Source: Christensenella sp. UBA3700
GTDB taxonomy: Bacteria > Bacillota > Clostridia > Christensenellales > UBA3700
NCBI GenBank assembly: GCA_002372775.1
Contig: DFIJ01000021.1
Span: 1 to 37,016, forward strand
Reading direction: 5' to 3'
Length of the DNA stretch: 37,016 bases
This document shows, piece after piece, positions 33,003 through 37,016 of the stretch (position 1 is the first letter of the stretch; each line of letters starts with the position of its first letter). Position numbers and translations under genes: made by a program. Below the pieces are notes generated by a model, which was given only the letters and a program-made list of their open reading frames with translations, made no database searches and was not told the DNA's origin.

Positions 33003-35306
33003 TTATTTCCTCTTTGCAAATAATTTGTCTTTAAATATGATTGCACAAACTACACAAGCACATACAGCTGCCCATATAAATAATGTCCACCACCATGATC
33101 CAATTGTATAGATCATTGCAGCAACTACATAAGAAGATGCTAACCAGAATACTAATGTCCAGTGATATGTTGACTTATTATTTAATTCCGCTTTTGCAGT
33201 AGCTACTGCAGCAAAGCAAGGGATTGTTGTCATATTGAAAGCAATGAATGCTATTAATCCTGGAACCTTAATTCCTGTTGCTTGAATCATAGCTTGTACA
33301 GCATCAATACCATCTTCTGCATCAATTGCAAGTTCACCAAAATTCAATCCAGCAACTGCCATTAAACATGCTGCTAATGTAGCGAATGTAGCAATAACGT
33401 TTTCTTTTGCGATTAAACCAGCAACTACAGCTACCACGAATACCCAACCGAATTCGCCTAGTTGAGAACCAAATCCAAGTGGAGTAAAGATTGGTTGTAC
33501 AAGTTGTGAAATACCAGCTAAGATACTTTCATTTACTTGTTCATCTTCAAGGAATGTCCAGTTGAAGCTGAAGTGTGTTAATGCCCAAATTACAATTGTA
33601 GACGCAAGGATAATAGTAAATGCTTTCTTTACGAAGTGCTTTGTCTTATCCCAAAGGTGAGCCATCAGGTTCTTAAATTGAGGAACGTGATATGTTGGTA
33701 ATTCCATAATGAATGGAGGTGTTTCACCCTTAAGTGTTGTTGATCTCATTAACAATACACAAACAATAGCAGTTACAATTCCTAATAAATACATTGCGAA
33801 TGTTATAACATCTGCGTTACCTACTCCAAAGAACGCTACGATAGCGCCAGCTACAGCAGTCAATATTGGTAATTTAGCACCACAAGAGAAGAATGGTATA
33901 ACTCTTACTGTTGCAGTTCTTTCTTTATCATCTGCTAATGTTCTTGTATTAATCATGGCTGGTACTGAACAACCAAAGCCCATGATCATTGGCATAAATG
34001 CACGACCGGATAATCCGAATCTTCTAAACATTCTATCTAGGATGAAAGCAATTCTTGCCATGTATCCTGAATCTTCAAGAATTGAGAAGAATAGGAATAA
34101 TACTAAAATTGGTGGTAAGAATGACAATACAGCTGAAATACCATCGAATATACCATTATTAATTAAGCCTACAGCCCATGGAGATATACCACTTTCTTCT
34201 ACTAATCCGCCAAGCCAGCCAAAAATTTCTCCGACTATTAAGTCATTCCAAACGTTATTTATCCATACACCCGGAGACATTATCGCGCCATCATAGAATG
34301 TAGCTAGGAATCTAACGCCAAAGTTGATTGGATCCCCATCTTCATTTAATAATCCTAAATCTTCTAATGAAGGTAATGAGAATATCTTTCCTAGGAATAG
34401 TAAATCCTCACCGAATGTTAAGTGGAAAATACCAAACAATATTACAAGGAAGATTGGAATACCCCAATATTTATGAGTTAAAACTTTATCTGCCTTGTCT
34501 GATTTTGTCATCTTTGTTGTATCTTTAGATTTCTTAGATAGAACAGATGCAAAATTAGAAGAGATGTATTTATATCTTGCATCTGCAACTAATGCCTCAA
34601 AATCACTTCCGAAGATCTCATCGTTAAATGTCTTTTTAAATTCCTCAACCATTGGAAGAGTTTCCTTATGCATGTTAACTTCAATTTCATCTTCTTCTAC
34701 AAGTTTTATAGCATGGAATAATGGATTTGCTACATTTTGACCTTTTAGAGCAATCTTTACATCGCCTATTAAATGAGCTAAAGGAGATGCTTCTAATACA
34801 GTTGAACCAACTCTAGTTTTCTTGCTCTCATTGTAAGCCTTATCCATTAATTCTTTTAAGCCAGTTTCTTTTAAAGCTGAGATTTCAACAACTGGAACTC
34901 CTAGTCTTTCTTCTAGCAATTTAGCATTAATAGAATCTCCTGCCTTCTTTACTGCATCCATCATGTTTAGAGCAACAACTACTGGAACATCCATTTCTAG
35001 AATTTGAGTTGTTAGATATAAGTTTCTTTCCAAGTTTGTGGCATCAACAATGTTAATAACACAATCTGGCTTTTCATCTAAAACATAATTTCTTGCAATT
35101 ACTTCTTCTGGTGTATAAGGAGATAATGAATAGATACCTGGTAAATCTATGATTTGAACAGGTTCTGCACATTTTTTATACACACCATCTCTTTTATCTA
35201 CCGTAACACCTGGCCAGTTACCAACATGCGCTGTTGAACCAGTAAGTGAGTTAAATAATGTAGTTTTTCCACAGTTTGGATTACCTGCTAAAGCAAATCT
35301 CTTCAT
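33003..35306 (-). CDS. feoB: Ferrous iron transporter FeoB
   Basis: The ATG at 35306 has GGAGG upstream and gives 767 residues; a longer frame adds eight residues without support. The N-terminal G domain has G1 GNPNCGKTT, G3 DLPGIYSLSPYTPEE, G4 ALNMMD and G5 SALKE. A helical insulation domain follows, then a polytopic transporter part with the two gate motifs FFSCGAKLPI and GFGCSVPAMINTRTL, whose cysteines are conserved in FeoB. It imports Fe(II) under anaerobic conditions, using GTP hydrolysis. Its start codon overlaps the FeoA stop by one base (TAATG), so the two are coupled. Confidence 0.97.
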   Translation of the reverse strand: MKRFALAGNPNCGKTTLFNSLTGSTAHVGNWPGVTVDKRDGVYKKCAEPVQIIDLPGIYSLSPYTPEEVIARNYVLDEKPDCVINIVDATNLERNLYLTTQILEMDVPVVVALNMMDAVKKAGDSINAKLLEERLGVPVVEISALKETGLKELMDKAYNESKKTRVGSTVLEASPLAHLIGDVKIALKGQNVANPLFHAIKLVEEDEIEVNMHKETLPMVEEFKKTFNDEIFGSDFEALVADARYKYISSNFASVLSKKSKDTTKMTKSDKADKVLTHKYWGIPIFLVILFGIFHLTFGEDLLFLGKIFSLPSLEDLGLLNEDGDPINFGVRFLATFYDGAIMSPGVWINNVWNDLIVGEIFGWLGGLVEESGISPWAVGLINNGIFDGISAVLSFLPPILVLFLFFSILEDSGYMARIAFILDRMFRRFGLSGRAFMPMIMGFGCSVPAMINTRTLADDKERTATVRVIPFFSCGAKLPILTAVAGAIVAFFGVGNADVITFAMYLLGIVTAIVCVLLMRSTTLKGETPPFIMELPTYHVPQFKNLMAHLWDKTKHFVKKAFTIILASTIVIWALTHFSFNWTFLEDEQVNESILAGISQLVQPIFTPLGFGSQLGEFGWVFVVAVVAGLIAKENVIATFATLAACLMAVAGLNFGELAIDAEDGIDAVQAMIQATGIKVPGLIAFIAFNMTTIPCFAAVATAKAELNNKSTYHWTLVFWLASSYVVAAMIYTIGSWWWTLFIWAAVCACVVCAIIFKDKLFAKRK

Positions 35307-35536
35307 TATTTTACCTCCACCATTACACAAGCAGCTTCTGTCTTTCTAAGTGTTAATTCATAGCCTCTTAGTGTTACTTCAATTGGATCTCCAAGAGGAG
35401 CCTTCTTTCTCAAGAAAACTTCTGCACCAGGTGTAATTCCCATGTCAAATAGTCTTCTTTTAATCTTTCCTTCGCCTTGAACCATTTTAATGATTCCTTT
35501 TTCGCCTACAGAAAAATTGTCCAACGTTTTTTCCAT
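35306..35536 (-). CDS. feoA: FeoA-domain protein (second copy)
   Basis: This 76-residue SH3-like protein shows the family pattern: LDNFSVGEKGIIKMVQ, KIKRRLFDMGITPGAEVFL, GDPIEVTLRGYELTLRKTEA. It is the better match of the two FeoA-like genes. It should bind the cytoplasmic side of FeoB and affect its activity. It lies 24 bp after the first FeoA-like gene. Confidence 0.95.
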   Translation of the reverse strand: MEKTLDNFSVGEKGIIKMVQGEGKIKRRLFDMGITPGAEVFLRKKAPLGDPIEVTLRGYELTLRKTEAACVMVEVK

Positions 35537-35560
35537 AAATCTATACTCCTATAATATTTT

Positions 35561-35773
35561 TTACGCTACAAAGATGTGAGTAGATAAATTACGATCTAAC
35601 GCAATCCTGCCATCCTTAATCTTGCAAACTACTGTTCCACCAGAAGAACTTAAAATTGTGATATCTCCATTTAATGTGATACCCAAATTCTCTAAATGTT
35701 TTTTAGTCTTCTCGTCAGCAGCTATTCTTACAATTCTCAACACTTTATTTGTTGGTGCTAATACTATTGGCAT
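35561..35773 (-). CDS. FeoA-domain protein (first, divergent copy)
   Basis: From the ATG at 35773, which has GAGG 8 nt upstream, the product is 70 residues; the 13-residue longer frame begins inside a palindrome and lacks a ribosome-binding site. It has the FeoA pattern VLRIVRIAADEKTKKHLENLGITLNGDITI and GGTVVCKIKDGRIALD. It is the first gene of the feo operon. Paired FeoA copies before FeoB are common in Clostridia. Confidence 0.88.
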   Translation of the reverse strand: MPIVLAPTNKVLRIVRIAADEKTKKHLENLGITLNGDITILSSSGGTVVCKIKDGRIALDRNLSTHIFVA

Positions 35774-35796
35774 ATCTATATCCTCACTTATAATAT

Positions 35797-35812
35797 GTGA
35801 AATCAATTTCAC
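35797..35812. promoter_or_regulatory. Palindrome in the feo leader (possible operator)
   Basis: GTGAAATCAATTTCAC is a perfect 7-bp inverted repeat around 2 bp, placed just after the predicted start of the feo transcript and before the ribosome-binding site. It does not look like a classical Fur box. An iron-responsive DtxR-type or the adjacent TetR-type regulator could bind it. Confidence 0.55.
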
Positions 35813-35822
35813 TTTTTACTAT

Positions 35823-35852
35823 TTTATAATACAACGTAACTTCTTTTGTCAA
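35823..35852 (-). promoter_or_regulatory. Promoter of the feo operon
   Basis: Read leftward it is consensus TTGACA, an 18-bp spacer and TATAAA (or TTATAA at 17 bp), about 50 bp before the first FeoA gene. Confidence 0.75.
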
Positions 35853-35855
35853 GTG

Positions 35856-35877
35856 AATATGAAATATTATTCATATT
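35856..35877. promoter_or_regulatory. Palindrome in the feo/tetR interval (probable TetR-family operator)
   Basis: AATATGAA and TTCATATT are perfect 8-bp arms around a 6-bp centre. It lies 3 bp upstream of the feo -35 box and 21 bp upstream of the tetR -35. It is the obvious candidate for the TetR-family protein encoded next to it. Confidence 0.6.
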
Positions 35878-35898
35878 TTCTTAATAAAATATTCAGTG

Positions 35899-35926
35899 TT
35901 GCTTTTAAATAGCGATAAGTTATAAA
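35899..35926 (+). promoter_or_regulatory. Promoter of the TetR gene, probable leaderless start
   Basis: TTGCTT, 16-bp spacer and TATAAA, with 8 nt between the -10 box and the ATG. No Shine-Dalgarno sequence lies before the ATG. Confidence 0.6.
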
Positions 35927-35934
35927 ATAATCAT

Positions 35935-36537
35935 ATGGGAAATGAAATTAGAGAGCCTCGTCAAGAGAGAGCTAAATTAAAAAAAGATGCCATTATTAAG
36001 GCTGCATATAAGATATTCTCCGAAGTAGGATACTATAATACAAATACTGCTGACATTGCAAAAGCAGCAAAAGTTTCTACTGGTATAGTTTACGGTTATT
36101 TCAAAGATAAAAAAGATATCTTATTCTATGTTATTAAGATTTATATTGATGACATAAAAACACCTATTGTTGAGTATTTAAATACACTTAGTGCTCCAAT
36201 TAATGCTGAAGATCTTGCAAAGTCTTTAGTTGATTTAACTGTTAAACTTCACCACACAAATGCTAATTTACATAATATTCTTCATTCACTTGCTGATACT
36301 CACAACGATATTAACGAAGAATTTATGGAACTTGAGAGTTTAATAACACAAATAGGCACACAAAAGTTGGCAGAACTTGGTTTTGATAGAGGAAACCTAA
36401 CAGATAAAGTTCACCTAATCATGGATTTAGTTCAATCTTATGCTCACGAGTATCTATACGATAAGCATGATTATATTGATTATGAAAACATGGGAAAACT
36501 TGTTTGCTCTTGTATTGTAAATATACTAAACGCTTAA
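35935..36537 (+). CDS. TetR/AcrR-family transcriptional regulator
   Basis: This 200-residue protein has the N-terminal TetR helix-turn-helix (AIIKAAYKIFSEVGYYNTN, DIAKAAKVSTGIVYGYFKDK) and a helical ligand-binding part with no signature I can assign. It is transcribed away from the feo operon and shares its 120-bp upstream interval, which holds two palindromes. It may control itself and perhaps feo, though iron-linked TetR regulators are not the rule. No other transporter or enzyme gene is adjacent on its own strand. Confidence 0.93.
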   Translation: MGNEIREPRQERAKLKKDAIIKAAYKIFSEVGYYNTNTADIAKAAKVSTGIVYGYFKDKKDILFYVIKIYIDDIKTPIVEYLNTLSAPINAEDLAKSLVDLTVKLHHTNANLHNILHSLADTHNDINEEFMELESLITQIGTQKLAELGFDRGNLTDKVHLIMDLVQSYAHEYLYDKHDYIDYENMGKLVCSCIVNILNA

Positions 36538-36561
36538 TGATTATAACTATATGAAATTTTA

Positions 36562-36586
36562 AATGGGTCGCTTTTAACGACCCATT
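36562..36586. terminator. Bidirectional terminator after tetR
   Basis: AATGGGTCG and CGACCCATT form a perfect 9-bp stem with a 7-nt loop and T-rich tails on both sides. It separates tetR from the convergent Cys-cluster protein gene. Confidence 0.88.
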
Positions 36587-36595
36587 TTGTATACA

Positions 36596-36907
36596 CTATT
36601 TATTTAACATTCCACCTATTCTTGTATTCGATTGGCTACTGCCTGACGCTTCATAATCTCCACTCTTAATAATCCACATTACAAAATCCCAAACAGCCCA
36701 ATTCTCCATACCTTGAGATCTTAATGTGTCTGATTCTGAATATTTGTCATCAAATCTAGATAAAATGCCTTCTTGATCAGCAATACCAGCTTGGTCTACA
36801 GAAACAAATCTACTTATAACAAAGCCTAATACTAACGCCAAAATGATTAGTAGAACTATGATTCCGCCGACACATCCACAACATGTATTTCCAGTATTAC
36901 TTTTCAT
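36596..36907 (-). CDS. Small membrane protein with juxtamembrane Cys cluster
   Basis: The ATG at 36907 gives 103 residues; a longer frame starting at 36958 would extend through the promoter. The N-terminus has NTCCGC (Cys 9, 10, 12) directly before one hydrophobic helix (about 14-34). The rest should be outside the membrane, with a WAVWDFVMWIIKSGDYE segment and a Ser-rich tail. Family unknown. It shares the Cys-cluster-plus-helix layout with the 315-residue protein at 14405-15352. Only a GG adjacent to the ATG could act as a ribosome-binding site, and the -10 box is 6 nt upstream, so the mRNA may be leaderless. Confidence 0.7.
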   Translation of the reverse strand: MKSNTGNTCCGCVGGIIVLLIILALVLGFVISRFVSVDQAGIADQEGILSRFDDKYSESDTLRSQGMENWAVWDFVMWIIKSGDYEASGSSQSNTRIGGMLNK

Positions 36908-36913
36908 GCCTTT

Positions 36914-36943
36914 ATTATATTTAAATAAATAGATATAAGTCAA
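36914..36943 (-). promoter_or_regulatory. Promoter of the small Cys-cluster protein, probable leaderless start
   Basis: Read leftward it is TTGACT, an 18-bp spacer and TATAAT, 6 nt before the ATG at 36907. Confidence 0.65.
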
Positions 36944-36951
36944 TAAAGAGT

Positions 36952-36981
36952 TTGACACGTATAAAAATGCTATGATAGAAT
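36952..36981 (+). promoter_or_regulatory. Promoter of the right-edge tRNA gene
   Basis: Consensus TTGACA, an 18-bp spacer and TAGAAT, 12 bp before the tRNA start. It diverges from the small membrane protein promoter. Confidence 0.7.
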
Positions 36982-36993
36982 ACTTTTGCGAAT

Positions 36994-37016
36994 GGAAGCT
37001 TAGCTCAGCTGGGAGA
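36994..37016 (+). tRNA. tRNA gene, 5' part only (identity unknown)
   Basis: The sequence GGAAGCT TA GCTC AGCTGGGAGA matches the acceptor 5' strand, the TA spacer, the D-stem and the D-loop with its GG pair. The window ends before the anticodon. Confidence 0.85.

Noticed and set aside
33709..34296. Rightward 195-residue open frame opposite feoB
   Set aside because: Antisense to conserved FeoB gate motifs, with no ribosome-binding site.
1..37016. CRISPR arrays, prophage or insertion sequences
   Set aside because: No regularly spaced repeat array, transposase, integrase or structural phage gene was seen.

Overview
This AT-rich window uses the standard code. It looks like the chromosome of an uncultured or little-studied anaerobic Bacillota (Clostridia-type). 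It carries the oxygen-sensitive NrdD/NrdG ribonucleotide reductase behind paired NrdR boxes, a Feo ferrous-iron operon, an EFR1-type flavodoxin/ferredoxin protein, a perfect Clostridia-type Rex operator, Gram-positive surface proteins and a lipoprotein. I see no phage, plasmid, insertion-sequence or CRISPR signature. Species assignment is not possible by eye.

Layout. 1-2915: the N-terminal 971 residues of a secreted repeat protein that runs off the left edge. 3224-8629: a translationally coupled five-gene operon (MBOAT, SGNH/DltD-like, DltA-like adenylating enzyme, fold-type III PLP decarboxylase, acyl carrier protein) behind a good promoter. It resembles the dlt (teichoic acid D-alanylation) machinery with a decarboxylase inserted, and is the most interesting system here. 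8731-9542: small genes, including an ABM-type monooxygenase. 9539-12460: nrdDG. 12584-15405: trmB, diverging from a DUF2804 gene and a Cys-cluster membrane protein. 15423-19300: GPH-type transporter, Ldh_2-family dehydrogenase and malic enzyme. 19352-20733: three tRNA genes and a Ppx/GppA phosphatase. 20734-24197: a scarred intergenic stretch, an AAA/DUF4143 ATPase whose promoter is bracketed by 30-bp direct repeats, and a membrane-anchored XRE regulator. 24221-29983: a DUF6273-type lipoprotein and a 1196-residue surface protein. 30350-32739: EFR1 protein, DUF2188 protein and an SDR dehydrogenase under a Rex-type operator. 32772-36586: feoA-feoA-feoB plus a 55-residue FeoB-associated Cys-rich protein, divergent from a TetR regulator. 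36596-37016: a second Cys-cluster membrane protein and the start of a tRNA gene at the right edge.

How the genes fit together. In the dlt-like operon the adenylating enzyme should load an amino acid on the carrier protein. The decarboxylase could convert the tethered or free amino acid to an amine-bearing acyl group, and the MBOAT plus the extracytoplasmic SGNH protein would transfer it to an envelope polymer. Decarboxylation of a carrier-tethered amino acid has precedent in butirosin biosynthesis (BtrJ/BtrI/BtrK), but I know of no characterised case coupled to an MBOAT. Regulation is unusually readable: NrdR, Rex and GntR-like palindromes, two palindromes in the feo/tetR interval, and an internal terminator between nrdD and nrdG. 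Four genes have a -10 box ending 6-8 nt before their ATG and no usable ribosome-binding site, suggesting leaderless mRNAs.
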